A stretch of 64,000 bases of DNA from Bacillus sp. RO2. Its GTDB lineage: Bacteria; Bacillota; Bacilli; Bacillales; Bacillaceae_I. Position numbers and translations under genes: made by a program. The notes beneath the pieces were generated by a model that saw nothing but the letters and a program-made list of their open reading frames with translations, ran no database searches and was not told where the DNA came from. Location: the NCBI RefSeq assembly GCF_012911845.1, contig NZ_JAAXCU010000046.1, positions 124,001 to 188,000 of the forward strand, given 5' to 3'. The first letter of the stretch is position 1, and each line of letters begins with the position of its first letter. Below, in pieces: positions 26,110 to 34,964 of the stretch.

Positions 26110-26538
26110 TTAATCTCTATATAAAACTACCCTCTCTTCATAATCCTCCCAGTCTCCAACAGTGAATGTTATCTTATTTTTCTTATCTAAATATTGACAT
26201 CCCTCGCACACCATTCTTTCAACTTTAAATACATTTGATTCCTTCAGTGAAAATATTCCACCCACACCCAGATTTTCTCCTTTATCAGTGAATGAGTAGT
26301 ACATAGTTGGTAGGGTCTTTACTTTCTCATTTTTTCCTTTGTATCTAATCTTTGTGTCATATTCTATCTCTGTTCCAACAAGATACATTTGGTGAACAAC
26401 AAGCCAATTTTGATTTTCACCTTTAAATGTTATTGAAGTTGGTCTTCCAAACAAATTTGTATTTTCAGCACTCGCATATGAAGCTCCTGAAATTAAAACT
26501 AATATAACTAGGCATAATAATCTTAGTTTCTTAATCAT
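26110..26538 (-). CDS. Secreted protein of unknown function
   Basis: A 142-residue protein with a clear signal peptide (basic IKKLRLL, core CLVILVLISGASYA, cleavage near ASA-EN). The mature part is a predicted beta-rich domain with paired cysteines in VCEGCQY (about 110-115). AGGAGG lies 6 nt before this ATG; an ATG 12 codons upstream has none. I do not recognise a family. Confidence 0.75.
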   Translation of the reverse strand: MIKKLRLLCLVILVLISGASYASAENTNLFGRPTSITFKGENQNWLVVHQMYLVGTEIEYDTKIRYKGKNEKVKTLPTMYYSFTDKGENLGVGGIFSLKESNVFKVERMVCEGCQYLDKKNKITFTVGDWEDYEERVVLYRD

Positions 26539-26744
26539 TAATTTCCTCCTAGTTTTTAGCTTAATATTCAGCATTAATCATAAAACTATTCATACCTTCT
26601 TTTCCCACTCTCGTCGTCCTGTTGCAGCACCTTTTCTCTTTTTTGTAGGTAAGAGAATCCAAAATAGCACACAAAAAACAACAGACCTTTCATTTATTTA
26701 TATACAAATTGACCCTGTGTCACTATATTAAAGAAAAATTTTGG

Positions 26745-26868
26745 TTATCCATTGTAAATTTATTTTATCCATTGTAAAGACACTGATATCAATTGTAAAA
26801 AAGATTTATCCATTATAAAAAAGATTTATCCATGTTTACATCAACTTTATCCATTATAGCTATACTTT
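26745..26868. repeat. Second family of degenerate ~21-bp repeats (ATGGATAAA / TTTATCCAT)
   Basis: About six imperfect units of TTTATCCATTGTAAA, or ATGGATAAA on the minus strand, are spaced 19-22 bp in an intergenic gap. Read on the minus strand the first units give heptads MDKVDVN and MDKSFL before stops. The organisation is like the GACCGAA arrays but the sequence is different. No gene is called here. Confidence 0.65.
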
Positions 26869-26892
26869 AGTTTTGTGTTCCCCCAAGTATGC

Positions 26893-27630
26893 CTACCTTT
26901 TTTTCACACAAGCAAACACCAAAACAACTGGGATCCGCTGTCTCCTAACAAACTCTTCTTCACTACTAAAATGTTCGCGCTTCGGTGTACCTTCTCGTAA
27001 ATCAACTACCGTAAAACCAGTCTGTCTTAGTGCTGTGAAGTAACGTTCAATCGTGCGATGATACTTAACAACCACTTGATTAATCCAAGGCTCTTTCCTT
27101 TCACCGTCACGGAAGTAATCATCAACAATCCAATTCCCGCGTTTATCTCCCGTCTGCTTACTGTCAAAAGATGAAGTTGTAAGCGGATGTTGAATGCTGA
27201 ATACAAATCTTCCATTCTCTTTAAGGGTGTGATAAATATTTTGAAACAGGCGGTCAATGTCTGACACATAATGAATAGCGAAACGAGAGGCTACGAGATC
27301 ATAAGAGTCACTTGGGTATTGATACGATTCCATCGTTTCTTTGTGTATAGTGGCGTCAAGTTCAAGTAAGTTAGAGCGCGCAGCTTCTACCATTTGTTCA
27401 GAACCTTCTACACCTGTGTAGTGCCTTGCTCCTATTTGCAGTAGCTCTTTCCCAAAAGAGGCATCTCCACACCCTAAATCTAAGATGGCCTTATTTTGAA
27501 TGTTTCCAATTAGTTCAGATATAATTGGACCTTCAATGGCATTATTGGGACTGTCTTTTCTATTTCTTCTATTCATATAATTTGTAAAAAAATCCGATTG
27601 ATCGTAAACACTAGATCCCCTGAATTCCAT
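26893..27630 (-). CDS. Class I SAM-dependent methyltransferase
   Basis: A 245-residue methyltransferase with motif I ILDLGCGDASFGKELL (about 52-67), the acidic loop VEGSEQMVEAA (about 77-87) and YDLVASRFAIHYVSDI (about 112-127). The substrate is unknown; it resembles Methyltransf_11/25 proteins of small-molecule metabolism. The ATG follows AGGGAGATG. It starts 12 nt after the upstream gene, so the two are probably cotranscribed. Confidence 0.88.
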   Translation of the reverse strand: MEFRGSSVYDQSDFFTNYMNRRNRKDSPNNAIEGPIISELIGNIQNKAILDLGCGDASFGKELLQIGARHYTGVEGSEQMVEAARSNLLELDATIHKETMESYQYPSDSYDLVASRFAIHYVSDIDRLFQNIYHTLKENGRFVFSIQHPLTTSSFDSKQTGDKRGNWIVDDYFRDGERKEPWINQVVVKYHRTIERYFTALRQTGFTVVDLREGTPKREHFSSEEEFVRRQRIPVVLVFACVKKR

Positions 27631-27642
27631 TGAAACATCTCC

Positions 27643-28350
27643 CTATTCTTTGTTTGTATTTCGAACGCTCCAATAAATCTCGGTATAATCATCACAATAA
27701 AACCCTTCAAGATTACAAGTTTTTATTATTCTATCTATCTTCTTTTTATCATCTGAACAAATCATTGAAAAATGACTATCCCAATGTGTGGTAACAAGTA
27801 TGGAATTATCATGAGTGAACAGGTTATGCCTAGCCAATGTATCTTGATCTATTAAGTCATCTATGTACTCTAATTTTCTTTCTGTACCAAACTCATCTCC
27901 TACCCAAATCCAATCATATTTCTCCTTTTTAATTGCTCCTAAAATATTATTTATTAAAAGTTCAGGCAGCATCCCCTCTGTTGGAGGAAGCAGATTTTCT
28001 TTCTCAATGACAGTGTTTATAATTTCTTTGAATTTCTTATTCTGATACTTCTTTTTTAAACCGTGAATCCTTGTGCGAAGACCAATATCTAACTCTTCAT
28101 AACTTTTCAATCCACTAAGTGCTAAGAATTCTTTCCACATTACCATTTCGCAATGATTGATAATTTGAAACTTGTCTGGATATGTTTCTGAATAAAACAG
28201 TTTTGAATCTATCGTGACTGGTCTAATAAAAGGATGAAAGAAGATATAAACTTCATTAAAAACATCTTTATAAAATCCCTTAACTGATACGTCCTCGTAG
28301 GCACAAACTGCAAATCTATGGGGTTCAGGAGCGACTCTCTCAATATCCAA
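27643..28350 (-). CDS. Hypothetical protein, DUF2711-like
   Basis: A soluble 235-residue protein without signal or membrane segments. Aromatic-rich blocks include DKFQIINHCEMVMWKEFLAL, YDWIWVGDEFGTERKLEYI and the C-terminal GFYCDDYTEIYWSVRN. The pattern reminds me of the Bacillus DUF2711 family, though this is from memory and unverified. The start is TTG with AGGAGG 7 nt upstream. It is followed by the methyltransferase gene. Confidence 0.6.
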   Translation of the reverse strand: MDIERVAPEPHRFAVCAYEDVSVKGFYKDVFNEVYIFFHPFIRPVTIDSKLFYSETYPDKFQIINHCEMVMWKEFLALSGLKSYEELDIGLRTRIHGLKKKYQNKKFKEIINTVIEKENLLPPTEGMLPELLINNILGAIKKEKYDWIWVGDEFGTERKLEYIDDLIDQDTLARHNLFTHDNSILVTTHWDSHFSMICSDDKKKIDRIIKTCNLEGFYCDDYTEIYWSVRNTNKE

Positions 28351-28381
28351 AACGAAACCTCCTTATCCTAGTTTTTATCCT

Positions 28382-28837
28382 CTACCTATGTCCATCTTTC
28401 CTCGCTTGAATATATCCGTAATACGCACAAGTCCCATTCTGAGTTAAGTCTTTCACTTCAAAACCGCACTTCTCATAGAAAATGAAATTATTAGCGGAGG
28501 TATGTGCAAACCAATCACCGTGAGGCAGTTTTTGAACACAAAGTTCTACAATTTTCTTTCCGATTCCTTTGCCGCGATATTCGGATAAGATAACTAAATC
28601 CATAATGTTTGCAACCATTATTTGGTCTGAAATCACCCTAACCATTCCGATCATCTTGTTTTGATCCCATACCGTAAACGCCCACGTAGAATTTTTAAAC
28701 ATAAGGGAAAACTTTTCTTTTTGCCAAGAAGGTGTATTCCTCGCCCACCCTGCATCTTCAAACAATGCTTCTACATACTCAGCTGGAACACCTTCAGTGC
28801 CTTCCCTTATCACTAAGCCATTGAAATATTGGTACAT
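28382..28837 (-). CDS. GNAT-family N-acetyltransferase
   Basis: A 151-residue single-domain acetyltransferase. The acetyl-CoA loop is LSEYRGKGIGKKIVEL (about 87-102), preceded by MVRVISDQIMVANIMDLVI, and a C-terminal NNFIFYEKCGFEV motif B follows. Acceptor unknown. AGGGGGAGG precedes ATG. Confidence 0.88.
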   Translation of the reverse strand: MYQYFNGLVIREGTEGVPAEYVEALFEDAGWARNTPSWQKEKFSLMFKNSTWAFTVWDQNKMIGMVRVISDQIMVANIMDLVILSEYRGKGIGKKIVELCVQKLPHGDWFAHTSANNFIFYEKCGFEVKDLTQNGTCAYYGYIQARKDGHR

Positions 28838-29004
28838 ACATAACCTCCCCCTACAAAATTCTATTTAATTGACACTCTTATTCTTTCTTAGCAACCTTAG
28901 CAGTTGGAGTCCATCAGAAGGATGACCATAATAAGGTCCCAGCCAACGAGGGTAGGTAAATGAATGAACTCAAATCACTGGATTGCTCCTTTACTCATAT
29001 TTTA

Positions 29005-29226
29005 TTAAACTCGTTTTCCGCGAATTATAACTTTAAATGATAAACTCGACAGAACAAAAGCCAATATTATCAGCAATGGAGCCACCACAAATAATCCTAT
29101 TAAATCCGTTTTAAGATTCCACGGTACGAATGCATTCCAGAATATTCCCGTAACCTTCCACAATAGAAAAAATATTAAGATAGTAAATACAAAATATATT
29201 ATTTTTTCTAATCCTTTTTTCAACAC
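29005..29226 (-). CDS. Small two-helix membrane protein
   Basis: A 73-residue protein with two membrane segments (IIYFVFTILIFFLLWKVTGIF and LIGLFVVAPLLIILAFVLSSL) and a basic tail FKVIIRGKRV. A GTG start placed 6 nt after GGGGAAGGGA is preferred over the TTG two codons upstream that abuts it. Family not recognised. Confidence 0.55.
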   Translation of the reverse strand: MLKKGLEKIIYFVFTILIFFLLWKVTGIFWNAFVPWNLKTDLIGLFVVAPLLIILAFVLSSLSFKVIIRGKRV

Positions 29227-29269
29227 GGGCAATCCCTTCCCCTTTTTTGCCGTCTATTAATCAGCGTAT

Positions 29270-29555
29270 CTAAGGCCCATATACAATCATAAAGATCATC
29301 AGACACAGGTTAAATACAATCAATATCTTTCCGAAGAAATTTTTAAAAGCTAGAACAGAAAAAATCATAGAAATTACAAAAAGGAATCCCTACTTTTGAG
29401 GGGAAATATGTAAAATCTAAAATCCCTACCATGGGGACCAGTAAAATAAGGATGCATACTGAAGTAAATACGAATGTAAAAAGACTTGCAAGAGTGAGAT
29501 AACTAAATGTGACCATACTTCTTATGTGTTGTTTTTCAGAAATATTTTTAGACAT
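29270..29555 (-). pseudogene. Frameshifted small membrane protein gene
   Basis: The first frame (29343-29555) encodes 70 aa with one clear helix (FSYLTLASLFTFVFTSVCILILLVPMV, ending at a stop soon after PSKVGIP). A one-base shift at a T5 run on the minus strand (29378-29382) opens a continuation FVISMIFSVLAFKNFFGKIL and IVFNLCLMIFMIVYGP, ending at 29270. Removing one T restores a single 94-residue, three-helix protein. This is either a real frameshift or a homopolymer error. Function unknown. Confidence 0.65.
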
Positions 29556-29615
29556 GTTTATCTCCTTTTTATGAATTTATTGAAATGCACAATTTATCTA
29601 ATAATCTCAATTAAA

Positions 29616-29909
29616 TCAGCCTTCAACAATCGCAAGGTATTTAACAATCACTCCATTAGCTTCCACTAATAACATGTCGCCTCTTTCCTTTGCAAAAAAT
29701 ATTTTTGATCCGACCGGTAATTTATTTGACATCCAATCTTTAAAACAAAACCTAATACCAATTATTTCAAAATATGGTACATAACTCAACTTTTTAGTCA
29801 GAATTTTTATATTCTTAAGCACTAGTAGCCCTCTAAAGCGATAATTTACAGAAGCTGGTTCAAATATGTCAGTCCTTCTTGATTTTGTCCTCAAAACTTT
29901 ACGACCCAT
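29616..29909 (-). CDS. Hypothetical small basic protein
   Basis: A 97-residue open frame with a basic N-terminus (GRKVLRTKSRR) and a beta-rich remainder ending DMLLVEANGVIVKYLAIVEG. A weak AGGGG lies before ATG. No family is recognised. It sits in an accessory region beside a frameshifted gene, so it may be a remnant. Confidence 0.45.
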   Translation of the reverse strand: MGRKVLRTKSRRTDIFEPASVNYRFRGLLVLKNIKILTKKLSYVPYFEIIGIRFCFKDWMSNKLPVGSKIFFAKERGDMLLVEANGVIVKYLAIVEG

Positions 29910-29991
29910 TTACGCCCCTGTAAAAGAACGTTCATGCTTCGCTGTTACAGTAAAGAAGTAGTTCATTTACAAATAGGAGGGTGTAAACATC

Positions 29992-30846
29992 ATGAATAAA
30001 GGACTTAAAATAACAATCGGCGCACTAGCATTAAGTTTATCCATTATGGGTACTGGATTTGCAGCAGATGCATCTGAAAAAAATAAGGAAATCCTTAACG
30101 TTGCACACCGTGGAGCTTCGGGTCATGCGCCAGAACACACCATAACATCATATAAAATGGGTGAAAAAATGCATGGAGACTATATAGAAATAGATCTTCA
30201 GATGACAAAAGACGGACAACTCATTGCCATGCATGATGAAGAATTAGACAGAACGACAAATGGTACTGGCCAAGTAAAAGATCATACGCTTGAAGAAATT
30301 AAACAACTCGATGCAGGAAGCTGGTTTAATGAGAAATATCCTGAGAAAGCTAACCCGGCTTATGAAGGTCTAAAAGTGCCTACATTAGAAGAAGTTTTTC
30401 AAAAGTTTGGGAAAAATGCGAACTATTATATTGAAACAAAGTCACCTGAAGTCTATCCAGGAATGGAAGAAGCACTAGTAGAATTAGTAAACAAATATGG
30501 AATCAACAAAGACAAGCTGCTTGTTCAGTCTTTCAGTCCAGCAAGCTTAACGAAGATGAACCAAATTGATCCATCTGTAAAGTTAGTACAACTTATGTGG
30601 TACACATCACCGGCAGCAATTTCCGATGCTGAGCTACAGGCTATAAAAAAATATGCAATCGGAATTGGTCCTAACAGTTCGATGATTGATCAAGAATACG
30701 TCCAAAAAACCGTCAAAAATGGTCTTGAAATTCACCCGTATACCGTTAATGAAAAAGAAGATATGAAAGAACTCATTGAGTGGGGAGTAACAGGTATATT
30801 TACAAACTTCCCAGACCGTTTGCATGAAGTGAAAAAAGGAAAATAA
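29992..30846 (+). CDS. Secreted glycerophosphodiester phosphodiesterase
   Basis: The enzyme hydrolyses glycerophosphodiesters, releasing glycerol-3-phosphate. Length is 284 aa. A signal peptide (core [21 protein letters not shown]) precedes the GDPD barrel. The catalytic/metal residues appear in [15 protein letters not shown] (about 36-50), [20 protein letters not shown] (about 63-82) and [15 protein letters not shown] (about 146-160). AGGAGGGTG precedes ATG. It resembles B. subtilis GlpQ in architecture, but I do not claim orthology. A weak Pho-box-like repeat lies upstream. Confidence 0.92.
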   Translation: MNKGLKITIGALALSLSIMGTGFAADASEKNKEILNVAHRGASGHAPEHTITSYKMGEKMHGDYIEIDLQMTKDGQLIAMHDEELDRTTNGTGQVKDHTLEEIKQLDAGSWFNEKYPEKANPAYEGLKVPTLEEVFQKFGKNANYYIETKSPEVYPGMEEALVELVNKYGINKDKLLVQSFSPASLTKMNQIDPSVKLVQLMWYTSPAAISDAELQAIKKYAIGIGPNSSMIDQEYVQKTVKNGLEIHPYTVNEKEDMKELIEWGVTGIFTNFPDRLHEVKKGK

Positions 30847-30863
30847 AGAAAAGTTTAAATGAA

Positions 30864-30912
30864 GAACTGCACCACAATTGTTTTATACAGCTAACAATTC
30901 GTGGTGCAGTTC
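30864..30912. terminator. Long hairpin between convergent genes
   Basis: Perfect 12-bp arms GAACTGCACCAC (30864-30875) and GTGGTGCAGTTC (30901-30912), with an extra inner ATTG/CAAT pairing, lie between the glycerophosphodiesterase and lysyl-tRNA synthetase genes. The T tracts are short, so termination efficiency is uncertain. Confidence 0.6.
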
Positions 30913-30921
30913 CATCATTAT

Positions 30922-32379
30922 TTATTTTCTAGTTAACGGAAATAAAACACAATCCTTAATTGTTTCACAATCCGTTAATACCATAAGCAACCTCTCAATC
31001 CCAAACCCCCAACCGGAAACCGGAGGCATCCCATATTCCATCGCTAATAAGTAGTCTTCATCCATCTCCATGGCTTCTATATCACCGCCACTTTTTAGAA
31101 TGGCTTGTGCCTCTAATCGTTTCCTCTGTTCCACCGGATCGACTAATTCTGAATAGGCATTGATGATTTCAGCACCATTTACTACAAGTTGGAACCGATC
31201 TGTTATTTTTTGATTGTCATCATTTGCTCTAGCTAATGGTGATAGATCAATAGGATGGTAAATAAGGAATGTTGGTTCGATTAAGTGTGGGCGACACATT
31301 TTTTTGTATAGAAGGTCAATGAAGTTCCCTCGTCCTAATGTCTCGATTTCCTCTCCTTCTAAACAAATATCTCTTCGTTTTGTTTCTTCATATAAGCTTT
31401 TCACATCTGAATATAAATCAATATCTATGCCTGTATCTTTTAAAATTAAATCTCTAAATGAGACAACCTTCCACTCTAATGAAAAATCAATCGATTGTCC
31501 TTTTATGCTAATGATTGTTGAGTCAAATGTTTGTTTGAGGACATAGACAATCATTTCACGCATGAGGTTCATCGTGTCCTCATAATTCCAATAGGCTGCA
31601 TAGCCTTCCACCATTGTAAATTCTTGAAGATGTTGAGGGCTGATTCCTTCATTTCTAAAGCATCTTGCAAATTCGAATACTTTTGTAAATCCCCCCACAA
31701 TTAGCCTTTTCAAATAAGTCTCTGGAGCAATTCGTAAATTAAGTTCCGTATCTAGCGAGTTATGATACGTGTTAAACGGGCGTGCTAAAGCACCAGAAGA
31801 AGTATGTTGTAATACAGGTGTTTCCACTTCCAAGAAGTCTTTTTCTTCTAAAAATCTACGAACAGCACGCACTAATTTTGTTCGCATTAACATCCGGTTT
31901 TGTGTTTCTTTTGTCATCATCAAATCTATATATCGTTGTCTATAACGTGTATCTGTATTAGTTACTCCGTGCCATTTATCCGGCAGTGTGTGTAACGCTT
32001 TCCCTAGTAGCGCATACTTTTCTATCCGAAGCGTTTTTTCATTTGTTTTTGTAGAATACATCTCTCCTTCTACACCAATGAAATCCCCTATATCGAAATA
32101 GTTCAGGAAATCACTCATAACCTGCTCCCCAACCTCATCTTTTTTCAGAAGAAGTTGCAACTTACCTTGTATGTCTGCTATGGTGATGAAACTAAATTTA
32201 CTAAACTGTCGAATCCCCATGATTCTTCCTGCAACCCGGACCCCTGATGTCCCGTCCTCAAGTAAAGATGCCTCGAATAGCTCGTAATTTGTCTCGTACC
32301 TTTCAGGATAAACGGGAATCCCCTGCGACCTTAAAGCCTCTAATTTCTTCATTCTAAGAGCTCTTTGTTCTTGATTCAT
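30922..32379 (-). CDS. lysS: Class II lysyl-tRNA synthetase paralogue under T-box control
   Basis: A 485-residue class IIb synthetase that charges tRNALys. The N-terminal OB anticodon domain is at about 45-130 and the catalytic domain contains motif 2 FRNEGISPQHLQEFTMVEGY (about 231-250) and motif 3 GWGFGIERLLMVL (about 456-468). Lysine-pocket residues are kept (E and Y in MVEGY; N and E in INAYSELVDP), with F replaced by Y in the last motif. The usual RHNPEFT is QHLQEFT, so the enzyme is divergent from housekeeping LysS (which in B. subtilis lies in another locus and has no T-box). ATG follows a weak site. Expression should rise when tRNALys is uncharged. Confidence 0.88.
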   Translation of the reverse strand: MNQEQRALRMKKLEALRSQGIPVYPERYETNYELFEASLLEDGTSGVRVAGRIMGIRQFSKFSFITIADIQGKLQLLLKKDEVGEQVMSDFLNYFDIGDFIGVEGEMYSTKTNEKTLRIEKYALLGKALHTLPDKWHGVTNTDTRYRQRYIDLMMTKETQNRMLMRTKLVRAVRRFLEEKDFLEVETPVLQHTSSGALARPFNTYHNSLDTELNLRIAPETYLKRLIVGGFTKVFEFARCFRNEGISPQHLQEFTMVEGYAAYWNYEDTMNLMREMIVYVLKQTFDSTIISIKGQSIDFSLEWKVVSFRDLILKDTGIDIDLYSDVKSLYEETKRRDICLEGEEIETLGRGNFIDLLYKKMCRPHLIEPTFLIYHPIDLSPLARANDDNQKITDRFQLVVNGAEIINAYSELVDPVEQRKRLEAQAILKSGGDIEAMEMDEDYLLAMEYGMPPVSGWGFGIERLLMVLTDCETIKDCVLFPLTRK

Positions 32380-32440
32380 TTTTATTCAACTCCAATTTTT
32401 ATTAATATATTTTCAAGCTGCCATACTATTTTTTAAAAAC

Positions 32441-32751
32441 AAAAAAACTCCCACCCCCAAGATTATTCATCTTGAGGACGAGAGTTGTTAACTTCGTGGT
32501 ACCACCCCAGTTTGTTGACATGTTGCCATATCAACCTCTTCGGGTACTTATGCTTTTAATAAACAATTATACCCTATCTCTATAACGGGAGATCCCGTCG
32601 CAGTATCACTAAGGTTAAATCTTAGATCCGTGCAAAGGCTCCGAGGCTTTTTTCATTAAAATCATTATTGCTTCTTCTCACCTACCGAAGCTCTCTGGAA
32701 ATAATGTATCTTAATTACTCTTCTCTTCACAGCCGTACATTCCGTATGTTT
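32441..32751 (-). promoter_or_regulatory. Lysine-specific T-box leader
   Basis: The minus-strand leader shows the T-box parts in order. Stem I carries CAGAGAGCTTCGGTAGGTG, then the specifier segment GAA-AAA-A with AAA (lysine) at 32649-32651. The T-box GGGTGGTACCACG is at about 32494-32508. The terminator stem CTCAAGAT/ATCTTGGG ends in a T run at 32441-32447. The U in UGGU fits an A discriminator, as expected for tRNALys. Uncharged tRNALys should stabilise the antiterminator and let lysS be transcribed. Confidence 0.9.
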
Positions 32752-32757
32752 TTTAGA

Positions 32758-32786
32758 ATATTAGCACAAATAATTTATTTAGGCAA
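32758..32786 (-). promoter_or_regulatory. Promoter of the T-box-lysS transcript
   Basis: On the minus strand -35 TTGCCT (32781-32786) and -10 TAATAT (32758-32763) are 17 bp apart, which places the start near 32751 at the 5' edge of the T-box. Confidence 0.7.
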
Positions 32787-32808
32787 TCCAGTCTACAAAA
32801 AAATGTTA

Positions 32809-33288
32809 TTAATGCCAATAAGGCTGTTTCATCTCTATTACTTCACCTGTGCGTGGATGAACTAAAAAGAACCGCTCTTCTGCTTTGAAGTGATAATCCC
32901 GATAATCAATGAAAAATCGCCACTCTTCTGTATGTATTGGCACCGTATTTCGATAACTCTCTTTTTCCTTGTATTCATCAATGGTAGAAACATCTTTGTT
33001 TTCGTAAATCAATTGCTTTGCTTGATCGAACGTATAGGTTGGCTTCCCAATGAAAAATAATATAATAGATAAGCAAAAAAATAATCCCACAGTCCGCTTT
33101 CCCCATTTAGCCTTTGATCTTTCTTTCGTGTAGATATAGGCAACTATCACTTGAGTAGACATTACTGGAATTATTATACCTAAATTGAACACTCCCTCGT
33201 AAAAGTGTGAGTTAAGCCAATCTATAATGACTAATTCTAATACAGTTGCAACAAGGGTATAGAGGAAAAACTTATTGGAAAAGTTCAT
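32809..33288 (-). CDS. Hypothetical membrane protein with C-terminal soluble domain
   Basis: A 159-residue protein with three membrane helices (FFLYTLVATVLELVIIDWL, LGIIIPVMSTQVIVAYIYT, VGLFFCLSIILFFIG). The C-terminal ~75-residue domain ends DYRDYHFKAEERFFLVHPRTGEVIEM, reminiscent of PepSY-like beta-alpha folds in which a final strand reads VDPKTGEV. AAGGAG lies 9 nt before ATG. Function unknown. Confidence 0.65.
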   Translation of the reverse strand: MNFSNKFFLYTLVATVLELVIIDWLNSHFYEGVFNLGIIIPVMSTQVIVAYIYTKERSKAKWGKRTVGLFFCLSIILFFIGKPTYTFDQAKQLIYENKDVSTIDEYKEKESYRNTVPIHTEEWRFFIDYRDYHFKAEERFFLVHPRTGEVIEMKQPYWH

Positions 33289-33484
33289 TTATTTTTTCTC
33301 CTTGATACAAGCAATCTGTAGATAAATTTAAAACAATTTTAACTAATCCATTCTCATTGTAATCAGTAGCTCCGCATGTAATCTAACCAGGGCTTTGACG
33401 CTTGTATACCCTTTACTTGGCTTGTCACTAAAACGGAAAGATAGATAATTAATAAATTTTTTGACTTTTTTTCAACAAATAATC

Positions 33485-33958
33485 TCACCTTTGAATAATG
33501 TGTTTTTCCCTCAGATTCCTTACTAACTGCGGTATTGCTTCATTAATATAATCCACCATATCAATAATCTTTACTAAATAATTACCATCTTGATCGGGAG
33601 GGGGCACAGTTATAGAACTTTCATCTCCCTTATAAATTTCATTAAAAAGATAAATCTTCTCGTTATATTCTTGCTGTATGTAATCCCTATGTTCTTTGCC
33701 CATTCCGATAATTACATCAAACTCACCAATCAATGTTTGATGAAATGGCGTTCTACAAAAACCATCCGTACTAATGTTTAAGTGTCTCATCCTATTAAAA
33801 TGAATATCGGAAAACGAACCCAAATCACTATCAGCTTTAAAACCCGCTGAAGCAACCATAATATTGGTTATATTATTTTGTATCAAAAAATGCTTCATAC
33901 AGAATTCAGCTGTAACACTCCTTGTGAAGTTATCTGTACACAAGAACAAAACGTTCAC
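33485..33958 (-). CDS. Low-molecular-weight phosphotyrosine phosphatase-like protein
   Basis: A 157-residue protein with the P-loop VLFLCTDNFTRS (C-x5-R-S, residues 3-14) of the LMWP/ArsC fold and a C-terminal VPPPDQDGNYLVKIIDMVDYI in place of the usual DP loop: the D of PPPDQDG is the candidate general acid. The start is GTG, preceded by GAGGAG. It could be a protein phosphatase or an arsenate reductase relative; no ars genes are nearby. It follows the quinone reductase gene by 16 nt. Confidence 0.78.
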   Translation of the reverse strand: MNVLFLCTDNFTRSVTAEFCMKHFLIQNNITNIMVASAGFKADSDLGSFSDIHFNRMRHLNISTDGFCRTPFHQTLIGEFDVIIGMGKEHRDYIQQEYNEKIYLFNEIYKGDESSITVPPPDQDGNYLVKIIDMVDYINEAIPQLVRNLREKHIIQR

Positions 33959-33974
33959 AACGCGAATCTCCTCT

Positions 33975-34940
33975 CTACATCTTAATCAAAATCTTCCCTA
34001 CATAGTTGCGACTCTCTATTAGCTTATGTGCCTGTGCTGCATCCTCTAACTCAAACACACGGGCAATTGGTAACGTGATTTTTTCTGACGCAAAAAGTTC
34101 TAAAACTTTCTCTGCTACATCAGCTAACCTTGCGGGATCATGTTTTCTAGTAGTTCCCAAGCTAAACCCTTTGATATTTCTACAACTGCTATGAACATCA
34201 CTTGTTTTAAAGTTTCCTGCTTTGCCGCTGCTATTCCCAAACTGTACAAGCGTGCCATATAAAGCTAAACACTCTAAGCTTCTACTCGTAACCTCACCAG
34301 CAACAGAATCAAAAATGACATTAGCACCTAAATTATTCGTTAACTCTAAAACTTCTACTGCAAATGATTCATAGGTACACACAACGTCTGCACCTAAACT
34401 TTTCACATAATCTTCTTTGTTAAGATTTCCAACTGTTCCGATAATTTTCTTTACACCAGCTAGTTTGGCGAGTTGTATTAACATGGAACCTACCCCACCT
34501 GCTGCGCTATGTATCACAATGGTATCTTGTTTTTTTACTTGGCCAATTTCATGGATTAGTATATACGACAAAATAGATACGGTCGGTACTGTTGCAGCTT
34601 GTTTGAAAGGAAGACTATCTGGAATTTTAAAAACCAGGTGTTCGTTTGCCACTACATACTCTGCATATGATCCAGCTTTCGGAAAAGCTATTACCCGATC
34701 ACCTTTTGTGAATGGTGAATCATCAGAAACCTCCTCAATTGTCCCAGCAACATCCAATCCAAGTGTTAAAGGAAAATCACCTTTCCCTTTATTCCCCATA
34801 CGCTTCTTTATATCTGCATAATTTACACTCGTATATTCTGCTTTTATTAAGACTTCATTTGCGCGAATCTTTGGTAATTTTACCTCTGTATATAAGAGTA
34901 CATCTGAATTACCGAATTCATTTTGAATGACCGCTTTCAT
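33975..34940 (-). CDS. Quinone oxidoreductase-like medium-chain dehydrogenase
   Basis: A 321-residue zinc-independent MDR protein (quinone reductase subgroup). N-terminal GroES-like domain with LGLDVAGTIEEVSDDSPFTKGDRV (about 58-81); Rossmann domain with DTIVIHSAAGGVGSMLIQLAKLAG (about 139-162), the AAxGGVGS NADPH motif. The structural and catalytic zinc cysteines are absent. It lies between the phosphatase-like and hydrolase genes, all on the minus strand. Confidence 0.9.
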   Translation of the reverse strand: MKAVIQNEFGNSDVLLYTEVKLPKIRANEVLIKAEYTSVNYADIKKRMGNKGKGDFPLTLGLDVAGTIEEVSDDSPFTKGDRVIAFPKAGSYAEYVVANEHLVFKIPDSLPFKQAATVPTVSILSYILIHEIGQVKKQDTIVIHSAAGGVGSMLIQLAKLAGVKKIIGTVGNLNKEDYVKSLGADVVCTYESFAVEVLELTNNLGANVIFDSVAGEVTSRSLECLALYGTLVQFGNSSGKAGNFKTSDVHSSCRNIKGFSLGTTRKHDPARLADVAEKVLELFASEKITLPIARVFELEDAAQAHKLIESRNYVGKILIKM

Positions 34941-34964
34941 TTTAATCTCCCTTTCAAATTTAAT

